From Spizellomyces sp. 'palustris' (lineage: Eukaryota; Chytridiomycota; Chytridiomycetes; Spizellomycetales; Spizellomycetaceae), in NCBI GenBank assembly GCA_006535965.1, contig QEAR01000022.1:219973-283972 (forward strand): a stretch of 64,000 nucleotides of DNA, written 5' to 3'. Within the stretch, counting starts at the first letter, position 1. The number at the start of each line of letters is the position of its first letter. Below, piece after piece: positions 27,227 to 38,390 of this stretch. The notes beneath the pieces were generated by a model. The model made no database searches. It saw nothing but the letters and a program-made list of their open reading frames with translations, and was not told where the DNA came from. The translations under genes and the position numbers were made by a program.

Positions 27227-27330
27227 GTCAAGACATGCATGTGTGACTCATCGGATGACTCAGCAGGGCTAAACATTTTTTTGTTGGAAGTTTTTGAAGT
27301 CAATGTAATAATTTAATCACAGTATTAGGA
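27227..27330. promoter_or_regulatory. Compact divergent promoter USP/ESF2
   Basis: Only 104 nt separate the two start codons, so promoters overlap or lie partly within coding sequence. The region is AT-rich. No specific site is recognised. Confidence 0.4.
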
Positions 27331-28509
27331 ATGCCACAAAACGAAAAAGGCAATATACGGACGGCGCTGGGAGGACGAAAACAAGAGGGCCTTAAGAAGG
27401 ACGTTAAACTGGAAGTTGAAGAGGACGAAATTCCAGGAGATTTAGAGGTGGCTGAAAGTGATCGCACCAGCGAGTCAGATGGTTCGAAAGACTCTGAGGG
27501 AGAGAGCGATGAGGAGGAAGCGGAAGGGGCTTACTTGCGATCAGTCTCAAGAAAGGGACAAGGCGCCACACCAAAGCGGAAGGGCGTGCTTGACTCCCGG
27601 TTTGTTTTGCCAAACGACGAGACCCAGGATAGTGATGGTCGAGCGAGTAGCTCAGGGGATAGCGACGATGAAGTAGAAGGCAATTCTGAATCCGAAGATG
27701 ACCATGACGATGACAATTCGGAAGGACAAGACCTTTCCACCCTTCCTGATCCTGATAATAGTATAATAACAGATCCTCAAGCACTAACTCTTCCGCCACT
27801 CTCCTCCGCAAAACCTTTAACTGCCAAGTCCCTCGCAAAATTCCAATCCAAAGTAGATGCAACCGGCGTCATTTATCTCTCTCGTGTCCCACCTTTCATG
27901 CGTCCAATTAAACTCCGTCAACTCCTAGCCCGTTTCGGCGCGATCGGTCGGATCTACCTGGCGCCTGAAGACCCACGCATCGCAGCCCGACGAAAAAAGT
28001 ACAGGCATAACAAACGACAGAACTATACGGAAGGGTGGGTGGAGTTTCTGGACAAAAAGGTTGCACGACAAGTTGCGACACTTTTGAATGGAAAGCAAAT
28101 CGGGGGCAAGAAGCGAAGCTTTTACTACGATGACATTTGGAACATGAAGTATCTGCCACGATTCAAGTGGAATCACTTAACCGAGCAAATTGCTTATGAG
28201 TTGAAAGTGAGGGAACAGAGACTGAAGACTGAGATGGCTCAGGCAAAGAGGGAAAACAAAGCGTATGTCAAGAATGTAGGGAAAGCGAAAATGGTTGAAG
28301 CCATAGAAGAGAGAAAACGACAAAAGAAGCGAAAGGCGGGAGATGAGATCGGGAAGGATGACGCGGCTACTTCGACCCTGAACGCAGATGAGACAACGGC
28401 TATTCGCAGGCGTTTCAAACAACGGAAGGTCGTGGACTCTGATGCGAAGGCGACTGCCGCTGGTCCGTCGGTAAAGAAAGCGGCCGTTTTATCAAAGCTC
28501 TTCGGTTGA
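27331..28509 (+). CDS. ESF2: Pre-rRNA processing protein Esf2/ABT1
   Basis: Nucleolar RRM protein of the small-subunit processome; yeast Esf2 stimulates the helicase Dbp8 and human ABT1 is its orthologue. Intron-less, 392 residues. The first 150 are highly acidic and Ser-rich (nucleolar-type). The RRM begins at GVIYLSRVPPFMRPIKLRQLL and continues with GRIYLAPED, NYTEGWVEFLDKKVARQVA and YDDIWNMKYLPRFKWNHLTEQ, then a basic helix (EMAQAKRENKAYVKNV) and a Lys-rich C-terminus. The whole block matches human ABT1 closely. Convergent with DONSON, 124 nt apart. Confidence 0.94.
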   Translation: MPQNEKGNIRTALGGRKQEGLKKDVKLEVEEDEIPGDLEVAESDRTSESDGSKDSEGESDEEEAEGAYLRSVSRKGQGATPKRKGVLDSRFVLPNDETQDSDGRASSSGDSDDEVEGNSESEDDHDDDNSEGQDLSTLPDPDNSIITDPQALTLPPLSSAKPLTAKSLAKFQSKVDATGVIYLSRVPPFMRPIKLRQLLARFGAIGRIYLAPEDPRIAARRKKYRHNKRQNYTEGWVEFLDKKVARQVATLLNGKQIGGKKRSFYYDDIWNMKYLPRFKWNHLTEQIAYELKVREQRLKTEMAQAKRENKAYVKNVGKAKMVEAIEERKRQKKRKAGDEIGKDDAATSTLNADETTAIRRRFKQRKVVDSDAKATAAGPSVKKAAVLSKLFG

Positions 28510-28633
28510 GTTTGCAAACGTGTAGATACAATTTTTAAATACATAATACTTGCATGAACGTCTATACTATCCCCTTTCATATATACATTGTCTCGAAATG
28601 TTATCCCGCTTCCAGACATACCTTATCATGCGG

Positions 28634-31600
28634 TTACTTCCATCGCAAAACGTTCCCTCTACATGCAATCGTTCTAACAGTGGCCACTTGCCGGGTCCTC
28701 CCAGTCTCCCCCCTTTCGGCGAGCCCAGCGTTCAACCCGACTGTTCGCTCTTCAGTCTTGACGGTCACCATCAGCAGACCACCACTCGGATCTTTGATCA
28801 CCTGCTGAGCTCGTAACAGCGTCAGCATGTCGTATGCACTGGTCGGTAGGATAAAACCAGCGATTTGAAGCTTGTGCATCGTCTCAATCATTTTCCCACC
28901 AACTGGATCTTCCACATCATTATAGCGAACCTTCTCATTTTTCAATATCTGTGGTTAACACGCGATTCTAGTCAGCTGCAAGGTGTCGCATCATTCAAGC
29001 AGAACACCGGAATTGATTCACAGACCTTTGCCGTCTTCAGCGACGCGTTCATAAACGGCTTTGCGCACAGTAGCGTCGGCAACTGCATAGCACGCCTTTC
29101 TGTTTGTGGTTCCTTCCAGTTTAGCAGAAAGTTAAACAGGCGGTGGACATTCGCATAACCATTAAAGCGCAGTGGATGCTTCTCTTTGCTGCTGTCCAGT
29201 TGACTACTTGACATTCTGCATTAGAACGATTGAAATGCCATGGGACGGTAAAATTATAGCATTTATGCACCTCGATTCCCCTCCATCCAGTGTTTTGGAG
29301 TCGTCGTCATTCGCGGGTTTTTTGCTGAAGAGCGGTGCCCCGTCAACTTCAGACCGGTCTTGTCGACGGAATACTCGTCCTCGATCACCAAATACCAGGT
29401 GGTATTGGATGCCTTTCCAAAAGATGAGCACCTGTTTTATGGGGAGGAATTTGCCAGCTGATTCCGTTACCTTCAGCGTCTAGACATTTGCGTATACCGC
29501 CTGTTGACGTCGACATGAATGCATCGCATTCCTTACTTGAATCTTTGTCACCCGAAAACAGCACAACGGAAAACTGCGAGTTGATGTAAAAAAAATACTC
29601 GGCGTGACCGTTTCGCGTCATTGCATAAACAGATTGGAAGGCTTCTTTCCTGGTAGTAACGTACGGATTAGGTCTGCTGGAGAGGCGCCTGGTGCTTCAA
29701 GTATGTTCTCACCATGCTTCTTCACATCTTCTAAAATGAGCTAACTCAATCCGTTCGTAGTCTTTCATTCCAGCTTCATCTCCTTCCTTGGCAAGCACCT
29801 TTGCCATTAGGGCAACATTTGACGGCGCAAGCTTATCCGGCGGATAAGTCCAATGATACAGATAAGGGTATATTGACCGACCGAAGGTTTGCTGATAGCA
29901 GGTGAACCAGCATTAAGTAAGAATTTCGCTAGATAGGCCGTCAAATGACGAGGGCACTCACATCTTTTGGAAAGTCTTTTGGGTGTTCAGCACGATGTTG
30001 GACGAAATGTAGCAAGTAGCCGGATTGTTCGTCAGAAGTTATTTGGGAAGCGCATGCAAAGGGTTTTCGGGACAATATCGTCATGCCAGTTTTAATAGTC
30101 CAATCCATCGGTAACTCATTGGACTGCTGTACAGATAACATTTCAGCGTCCCTCAAGTACATGAGTTGTCAGCAATTGTAAATACACGACGTACTGCGAC
30201 ACGCTCCACACTCTCTCGGCCTCTGACATCGCTGGAACATCTCTAACATACTCAATTAGTCGTTACATCAAAGTTGCTCCCTCGCATAGACAAACTTACC
30301 GGCGGTTCGGGCGCCGGAGACGTCTTCTTGTCAGCTGGTCAGAGATTTACGGTTATTTAAAATGTTACCTCAGAGTCCGACGGGTAAATCGAAAAACTGC
30401 CTTACGTTTTCGCACTTTAGTCAACTCCGCAATAGCCAAGATTTCTTGCTCGGTAATTCCTCCCCTTTCCTGCAATCAGGTGTTGAGTATATGCTTAGTT
30501 TTAGCGAGCACGTAGCCAAACGTTACCAGTCTTTTCCCAATAATGAGGTCAAAAAATCCGGTGCTCTTTCCAGCAGCTTGCTCCTGGTCGTTTGGTTTGA
30601 CATCGTCTCCATTAATTCTCGGTTCCCGCTGAGCGTCGTGCTCATCAGTGGCACAAGATGTTGATGTGACCTCTGTCTCCTTACGCAACCCCTGTAACTC
30701 GCAATCCTGTTCTACATCAGACATGTAGCCATGCGATGCTGCCTCCTCGTCTTCGGATGTCCCGCTCGCGTCACTATCGTCCTTGTAATGACTGGATGCT
30801 TCGAGGAAATCAGTCAGCGATCCCCGATACTTTTTCGAAAGCGAAATATGTGGTGATGCGAGTCCTGCTGGACAGGAGAAAGAGCGGGAAAGCGACTGGA
30901 TCACCGCGAAATTGAATAGGGAAATCAAACAGCCTTGGACTTATTGAGTTCATCATCACGTACCGGTGCAAGTTTGGAGACTTTTCGGAGCTGAGTCTGG
31001 AGAGCTTGGCTCACATGCTCACCCATACCTCCGTCCAGGAGGTCAAAGCCATCTTCGGTTATGCTCACGGAGTCTTGATCGCTCGGCAATAAAATACGTG
31101 ATTCGCAAATGTTATCGATCACGCTAAAAGGGTTCTTCTTCTTTACTCTTAATTCCCCTTCTTCTTCGATTGATGCAGCGAAAGGATTTAAACTAGCGTT
31201 TGCCTTCGTGGTTGAGGTCGAAGCAGAAGCCGGTAGAAGATTGCAAGCAGGTTGTTCTGCATCGATTGGTTGTGGTCGTGGGGGTCGACCAATTTTAGGG
31301 AAAAGGGGACATGGTGCAAGAAACGGCCCAGATGACAGACGACCACTCAGAGATGAGCGCTGTGGAGGTTTCAGGTCAGAATTGCGTGTAGTAGCTTGAC
31401 CTTCTGAAGCGGCCTTCCGCCGTTTTTGAAGTTGTTTTTGCTAAGCAACATTTCAGTTCTCGAACAGCGCAGTAAGTAGGATCAACTAGTGTTCTTACCC
31501 GAAGAGCGGCTAAATCCAGCGGACGCTTTTTGGTTTCGGCAGGCTCGTCCATAGGAGATTTTGCGGAGATCACTTCCGTAGAGGACGAAGATTGGCTCAT
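28634..31600 (-). CDS. DONSON: DONSON orthologue (replisome assembly factor)
   Basis: DONSON acts in metazoa in loading the CMG helicase at replication origins and in fork protection. The conserved core is read across small exons: ELPMDWTIKTGMTI (human ELPVDWSIKT), a YPYLYHWTYPP segment (human IYWLHPALSW), YFFYINSQFSVVLFSG, STSTGGIRKCLDAEGI, LRFNGYANVHRLFNFLL and IAGFILPTSAYDMLTLL. The N-terminal half has a Lys/Arg-rich start, an NPFSVIDN motif resembling the NPFARLDN of human DONSON, and an acidic Ser-rich stretch. Frames and GT-AG sites join the exons from 31600 to the stop at 28634, except one junction near 30836-30966 where no clean intron was found. Two adjacent genes remain possible but less likely. 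Confidence 0.82.
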
Positions 31601-32763
31601 CTGTCCAGGCTCCCGGACAAGCTAAGCCACAAGATGGTGTTTTACTGGCGTCATTCAGCAGTAAGAGTACCAGGACGGGGTGACTTGCTCGAAGAATGCG
31701 GCTTTGGAAATGTTGTCGGTTCCAAGAGGGATCTCGTAGTCTGGCATGCCATCCGTCGCAAGAACATCATCTGGGCGGAATTTATATTTATTGAACTACA
31801 TGACTACTGTTAGGTTGCAGATGAAAGGCCCGGCTGCGTGAACACTGAACACTATTCACTATTGTATAATTTCTTGTCATGCACTGCGGTGGGTGATGCT
31901 AGCTGCACCGACATACCCAGATACTGTCAGATCAACATTAACTGAGCAGAGGAGAATTGTTGGCTTTACATCTGGATGTTTTTTTTTCCATCGCAAACTC
32001 ATGGCCACTGTTCAAATGCTGCTTACGCGATTGCTTTATAAACAAACATCCAAGCCCGCGGGCCACGGTCAAATCCCTCGCAATTTACGCCCAGCAGCGT
32101 TCAAAGTGCCAGCACAGTGAACCGGTGCTCTCATGCCCGTGCAATATCATGCCTAATATCTACGACCCAACGAGTGGGCAGTTGAGATTGCAATTCATTC
32201 TGGCTCTGACCCAATTGAATAGGGGCACGTGATTTGAATCAAGGGTGACCAAGGCGCTTAGCTTAGCGATCGAGTCCAACTCCAGGCTCCCCACCTCTTA
32301 CCTACAATCAATTTCATTCCGGCGCTACTGCCGATAGTCACTATCGCCTCTCTTTTCTCTTTACCGTCTCCAACAGCATACATTAGTGTGAGAGCCGGAC
32401 TGCTATCTGAGTGCAATATTCGCCTGGTTTCCGGGGGAGGTGTTCCGTTCCCGCCCAAGTTGACCAGCGACATACAACACGACCTGCCTTAAGCTATTCT
32501 TACTTCTCCGTCCTCCGTGAAGAACGACAGCTCAGCTTTTCTTTCTTGACACAAATTTACTGTGCGTTTGACCTCTGTGGAGATTTGTTATTGGGTTGTT
32601 GCACGAGGGAGAGGTTGGAGAACGCCCTGGAGCGCACTTCTTGTTCGCCGTGCTTCTCTCGCTTCATCTACTTGTAGCGCTATTTCCGTTGCAGTACAGG
32701 ACTCTTCAGCTATTGTGACGCGTTCTGTGCGCGTGTTTCTGCTTGACTTTCCGTCGCAAGCAC
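31601..32763. promoter_or_regulatory. Long divergent intergenic region DONSON/Sds3-like
   Basis: 1,163 nt between divergent start codons, much longer than other divergent gaps here (100-660 nt). No supported gene. A CACGTG lies at 32226-32231 and a pyrimidine-rich stretch precedes 32764. A 71-codon minus frame at 32258-32473 has no recognised feature. Confidence 0.4.
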
Positions 32764-35636
32764 ATGTCAGATCTCTCGGCCCACCGCACCTCCCATGCGG
32801 CGTCTCAGGCCTTTCCCGCACCGTCAAGTCAGCCAACCACCGTCAATCATAGTGACGTTGAGCCACTCCCGTCCTATTCGATTCCCGATCATCTTGCCCA
32901 GGACCTCCTTCGATTTTACGAAGCATATTATAACAGTTTTGCGCGAGAACCACTGCGGGCAGCGAGCGAGGGTGCGCAGAGTGGCACTTTCTCGGCAAAT
33001 AATGTTCCTACCAGCATACCTGCAATTCCCACCTCGGTAGGCTTATGTAGCTCCAAGCGTTTCTGCGCTGTTGGTCCTGTTTGCTGCCGAGTGCTGACAC
33101 TTCATCTATTGTTCATTTTAGACCGCTGCGGAAAACGTTGCACCGTACAGTACTTCTAATCTCTATACTCCCTACTGGTACGGATCGAGCCAGAAAAACG
33201 ACTACGACTACAGCCAGGGATTGGCCGCACTAGAAAATCTATATGGGGCCAGCCTCGCCAGCCTGTATTCCAACCCCTTTGGATATGGCACATCTCTGCC
33301 CGCAACTTCCAGTTCGTCGATGCATGCCACATCTGGTTCCGCACCCCAGAGGTACTTTCCTCCACTATCCTCTGCCCACAATCCTTCGGCCCCGTCATCG
33401 TCTGTGGCGACCTCACAGTTACCCGCTGCTTTGGCTCCGGCATTCGCAGCACCAGCAGGGAAACAGCCGCATATAGCCAGCTCTCTACCAGAGGCCACAC
33501 TTCCGAGCTTCTCGTCATCAATAACCACTTCTACTGTATCACCTCCGTCTGCGGGCCCAAGGACGGAAGCCGCGTCGCCCGCTCCCTCTGCAGCAACTAC
33601 CTTGTCATGCGAGTCAAACAGAAGAGAACAAACTCTCGGCCGCGCCGAGACTGGAGATGTGGATAATTCATCAGGCCACAATGCCTACCGGGCGCCGTAT
33701 CGACAGGGTGAAGAAGGAAGCTATGGCGACTACATGCTGTCGTTAGAAAACAGCGGAAGGTTCAACGGAAGAGGAGCTTCCGAGGAGTTGGACATGTACG
33801 GCGCGTCCTATGGTTACGGAGACTATGGGTGGCCCACATATTACGACATCCTTGGAAAGCCGGAGCCTTGGTTGAAATCGGCACACAAGGCTACGTTGGC
33901 TGAAAGTATGGTGCCTTTATATGAAGGCGATATGTTTGAGTCACTTTGGAGAACAAGATCATCACCTACCAGTAGCATTGCGAGCTTTCGCCCGATGTGT
34001 CCGGAAGCGAATCGATCACCTTTTGACCTAAGCAGTTTTCCATTGCTGGGGCCGTGGCTGCCAAAAGCCATTGATAGACGTATCAGAAGCCCCTCAGTCG
34101 GCATTGAAGAGCATCCCGAACCGACAGAACCTGTAGTTGAGGTGATTGAAGAGGAGCCCCCTGCTCAGAAACTCCGAGGGCCAAGACCAACGTCTGTTCG
34201 AGGCAAGCGGAGAAAACGTGAGAAACGCGGAAGGGTCGTGCATAGCCTCACTGGTAAGAACGGGGTAGCTAGCTCTAAACGGGACCGAACACCGCCTGTG
34301 CAGCATGGTGAGGAAAATGAAGACGGTAAAGCAGCAAATGGTATGTGTCAGGAATCGTATTTGGCCTTATATTTTTGAGGCTGTGGCAGTGGCTAAATTC
34401 ATCGTACAATGCTCAACAGACGCAGAGGATCTCATGCAGCTTAATCAAGCCTGTTCACCCACGAAGAGCGTCTCGGTCGCTCCCGAAAATGACCCGTTTG
34501 ATGAACGATTAGGCATCATTCAGAAAGCTGGAGAATTATACCGAGCGGAGATGTTGGAAATCAAGGAACAAGCCGAATCTATCCGTAAAAGGTATGATGA
34601 TCTGACGTTGTTGCCTCATGTTTATGAAAGTCGTGTATTCACCAGTTCGTGTTAAGATTGTGTGATTTGGAACTGCAGCAAGTTGAGCTTGAGGAAAAAC
34701 TTCTTGGCGAAGGTGGGTCTCGCTCTTCAAGTGTTGTTGAACAGTTGGCCTGCATCCGCACGAGCAAGCTCGACTGATTTCTTTGGCTCGCAGGCAACCA
34801 TCCGGAGTATCTTTCCCAAATTGCTGAAATCACCGAAAAACGAGAAAGACGGTTGACGATAGCGGCCAATCAGCTTCGGCATAGTATCATACACATCAAT
34901 GGCCAGTACGAGGCCGCAGTGAAGCTTGCCTCTGATACGTTTCTGGTAGCTTTAATTGACCGCTTGGCAAGTTTTCCTTCGGCGCTCGGTGGTAAAAGAC
35001 AATCTTCACGTTAATAGGATCGACGGTGGAATACGCGAAAGAAGATGTTGGACAGCATCGGAGAAAAGAAGCAACGTTTAGTAGCGGAGAGAAATCGAGA
35101 CTTAAGTAGACAACCAGGTTAATATTGAAGGCGTTGCCACTTGTGAAATTGGACTGGGACGACGATGTGCTGATATAGGTTAAAATTGTAGGGCTGACGT
35201 TTACTTATTCACCAAAAGCTCTGCGAAGACAGCGTGTTGCGCGAGCCGCGCAATCGCTGGAAGACGCTCCCGGCTGGGTAAAGAAGCGGCTATCCAAAAG
35301 ACGTAAAGATATCCTAAGGGGCAAGGTGAAAAACATGTCTTGTTCCGGTCTTGTACGCGACCCCGCAAGTGACCAGTATTTTATCAGATCATTGTTCCAT
35401 CCTTTCCGCAGGGATTGGAAGAGCACGAAAAGGACGAAGATTTGGCGTTCATACGTATGTTGACGACTGGTTTTTCGGCTCCAGAAGTTGAAGATGCAAT
35501 GGTTCGAGATGATCCGAAGACATTAGCAGCTAGCGAGACCGAAACCGCTGATGACTCAGGAACCAGTGGATATGACGAGTCTGACGATGAAATTGTCATT
35601 ACAGAGTCTTCCCCTATTACGCAATGTCAACGATAG
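32764..35636 (+). CDS. Sds3-like subunit of SIN3/HDAC complex
   Basis: Sds3-like (PF08598-type) protein; family members Sds3, Dep1 and BRMS1 scaffold the Rpd3L/SIN3 histone deacetylase complex. The first exons (MSDLSAHRTS..., then 33123-34359) give about 500 residues of low-complexity Ser/Pro/Tyr-rich sequence with many Tyr-Gly and Tyr-Tyr pairs, ending in a basic KRRKREKRGR patch. The conserved part follows after an intron: DPFDERLGIIQKAGELYRAEM, a helix, then HPEYLSQIAEITEKRERRL and INGQYEAAVKLASDTF, which match the Sds3 coiled coil. The C-terminal part is basic (RLSKRRKDILRGK), then Asp/Glu-rich, and stops at 35636. The match covers only the Sds3 region; the N-terminal half is lineage-specific. 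Which paralogue (Sds3, Dep1 or BRMS1) is unclear. Confidence 0.72.
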
Positions 35637-35932
35637 CGAACACTTGCAGTACCGCATTGATAGAACCTTCGCGGGCTCGCCTAACAAGGTGGCCCGTGGG
35701 AGGTATCGGACGTGCTATGGGTTGAGGCGAGCAGTGCCGATGGAGATTATTTATACGGACTCTTTTTTTTCGATTGTCTATATTACCTTTCTATTTTTTT
35801 GGGAAAATATTTTAAATATTATTATTTCCGATACATCTGGCCACCTCTTATTGCAAATTACGTAAGCAATCGGGGTCTCTCCCTTTATCGACCGACGCAG
35901 TTCAGTTTCTCTGCCCTTGCAACTCCATAAGA

Positions 35933-36895
35933 ATGCAATTCCACAACGGCACAGATTGGAATCGCCATCACGGTGTTGGTGCGACTCTGTTGGAAAACTG
36001 GGTGGAGGAGCGGGCGGTTGGTGACCGAGTGTTGGATGAGCGAGAGGATATTGCAGGCTTGAGTAAAAACGGTCATCGTGTGAGCGTCGGGGCTGAAAGA
36101 CACTATCATATTGGGTTTGACTTGAATCATTGTCCATTACAGGATATTCTGATCCACGGCTTAGAAAAGCAGTACAAGACCACTACGCAGCGCGAGGCAC
36201 ATAAGCCATTCAATATTCTAGACAGAAATGTGAACCGCCTGGGAAAGCGAAGTCAACTTGTGGAAGAAAACCTTCTGAAAAAAGCTATGTACGTGAGTGC
36301 AACGGCTGACAATATTTAAGGAATGTCAATTTGAAATAACACTGGACATTAAGCGAGGACGTGAAAGACACCCCATTTGACCGATCAGCCAAGGGTTGGA
36401 TGTGCGTATACTCTTGATTTTTCTCATTCGACTGCCCTGACTGACTGACAACCCCTATCTTCAGATCAACTCATCAAGCAGACTTTGCTCACGAGGACGT
36501 ATATGGAACATTGAAGGAGCTGGGTACGTGCATCATGACGGTTGTGTGAAAATGTATATCACTAATTGCGTATATGTAGGGAGTGAGCCACCATCGGAGG
36601 TAATGCGAAGGTTGACCAAAAAGGGCGGAGTTGAGCTATCGTTGACCCACATACCACCTAATAGGCCGACAAAGCCCGTTTTGCCCATCCCATTACGTTC
36701 TGGTCGGACAGCGCAGTGAAAGCAAATGGAACCACCATCTCTTCAACACCCACAAAAGATCTCCAACGCCTTCGAACGCCCAATGGAGCTACAACTCCCG
36801 GACATGCCTCCGCGGCTGCTGTATCGTTTGGGAAACGTTCAGATTTCAGTACGCCAATGCAAGAGTATATGAAGGCGTCCATCAAGGATCTTTAA
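35933..36895 (+). CDS. SPAG8: SPAG8-like microtubule inner protein
   Basis: SPAG8 is a microtubule inner protein of ciliary doublets, named from sperm. From MQFHNGTDWNRHH the protein reads LLENWVEERA (human LLHNWVEERA), SKNGHR, YKTTTQREAHKPF, GKRSQLVEENLLKKA (human GKREAMLEMLLQHQI), then DTPFDRSAKGW, STHQADFAHEDVYGTL and, after two more introns, ADKARFAHPITFWSDS (human QPETFW) and SDFSTPMQEYM (human CSFSTPVPL). The motif order follows the human protein. At least four exons; the stop is TAA at 36893-36895. It follows the Sds3-like gene in tandem. Its presence supports a motile flagellum in the organism. Confidence 0.84.
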
Positions 36896-36966
36896 TATTA
36901 TTAAGGAGAATACAATCCATCGTCACCGTGCGTTGCACAGTTTTCAACCGCCAATTTCATGATAGA

Positions 36967-36972
36967 AATAAA
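36967..36972 (+). terminator. Candidate polyadenylation signal AATAAA of SPAG8
   Basis: AATAAA 72 nt after the SPAG8 stop, in the 143-nt convergent gap with MRPS9. Confidence 0.4.
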
Positions 36973-37038
36973 TTGATGTCTATGATACATGAACCGTATG
37001 CTTTTTACCTCCGCGGATCCACCATGGTGTAGATTAGC

Positions 37039-38199
37039 TTAACGTTTGACCCTGCAAACGAGTCATTACAGTTAGATAATCCATTAAGATCCAAGGAAGA
37101 CAAGACGACCGCTTACCAAGTATTCTTCTTTCTGGCTTTGGGTTGACCTGTCTTTTTACGTTCAACCTGTCTGGTGTCGATTGTCGTAAGTCCAGCTAAA
37201 AGAAGAGACATTATGTTTTAAGAATGGGAGATAAAAATAAGACCTACAGTTCACTTACTTTCTTTCATGGCCGCCTCCAGCATTGGATCATGTATGACTA
37301 ATCCTCGTGCCACTGCTACAGAGACCGCGGCAGCTTGCCCTTCAGGGAAAGTTAAGCTTACCGCCAATAAATCGTTGCCCAAACGACCGATCAAGATGAC
37401 GTACCAGAGGGGCCTCCACCCTTCACCAACGCCCACACATTATACTTCCCCAACTGACGAGCCACCTCAAGTGGCCGCACAACAACTTCGCGGTCAAAAT
37501 CCTCAGCAAAATAATCCGAGACGGGAGTGCCGTTCACATATACTTGACCATCACCCTCCACCATCCACGCTTGTGCCTTTGCCGTTTTTCTTGATCCGTA
37601 CGAGTATGACCGACCAAATTCGTCCAAGCCAGCCCGCTGCTTCACCTGTGTAACAAGCGCTGCTCCTGGCTTGACAAATCTAAACAGCAACCGGTTTACG
37701 TCGGGGTCACGAGCTGAAGATGCGTTGGCGATATTAGGACGGTCACCTTCTGACACTCTACGGAAGCAGAAAAGATGTGAGAGTTACCTTGAACTGTATA
37801 TAGAATGTTCAGCTTATGCACCAGCTCAGTGTAGGTGCTCCGAACGAGTTTATATTCGAGAAACTCTTGCATCTCCTCCAGTGACATCCATTTGGGTTTT
37901 GACATAATGGATTTGTACTGAGAACTATCTCTGAACGAGAGCGCATGTTTCCGAATCAGAGCGTTTATATCCATCACATCTTGGTAGTATCGAGGATTTC
38001 CGGTGAAGTAGGCAATGTTATCTGGTCTAGGTGTGGGATGTGGATCGTTGGCTATTGTTCGGTTGGGGGGTGGAGCAGTCGCATAGAGACGGCCATGACA
38101 AAAGGGATGACGGAGAAGTATGGGTTGAGTACCATGAGTAGTAAACGTAGCACGGCGTGTAAACAGGCTGGCGCTAACGAAGCAGCGTGTGGCCGCCAT
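37039..38199 (-). CDS. MRPS9: Mitochondrial ribosomal protein uS9m
   Basis: Small mitoribosomal subunit protein uS9. The N-terminus MAATRCFVSASLFTRRATF is Arg/Ser/Ala-rich, as in a mitochondrial transit peptide. The mito-specific region (PRYYQDVMDINALIRKH, MSLEEMQEFLEYKLV) follows. The bacterial S9 core is spread over later exons: GSRKTAKAQAWMVEGDGQVYVNG, PLEVARQLGKYNVWALVKGGG, EGQAAAVSVAVARGLVIHDP, and GLTTIDTRQVERKKTGQPKARKK. The final exon completes NTWVKR and TAA at 37039-37041, so the invariant C-terminal Lys-Arg that reaches the P site is intact. Diverges from the coiled-coil gene at 38391. Confidence 0.94.
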
Positions 38200-38390
38200 G
38201 GCGAAGAACGGACTGTGATCTTGAAGGTGAGTTAACGTTGAATGTTGAACATCGGACTACCAGTTGTCATGGAGCTTCAGTACTAAGCCTATTAAGTAAG
38301 CACGCGGTGGGATCCTCCACACTGGCCTCCCCACATCCTTTAGCGTCAACTACCCCCAATGAAGCTGGAACTGCGAGAAATCCGATTGAA

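Noticed and set aside
33208-33681. 157-codon minus-strand frame opposite the Sds3-like gene
   Set aside because: Lies antisense to a low-complexity Ser/Ala/Pro-rich coding region, which creates long shadow frames; no motifs seen.
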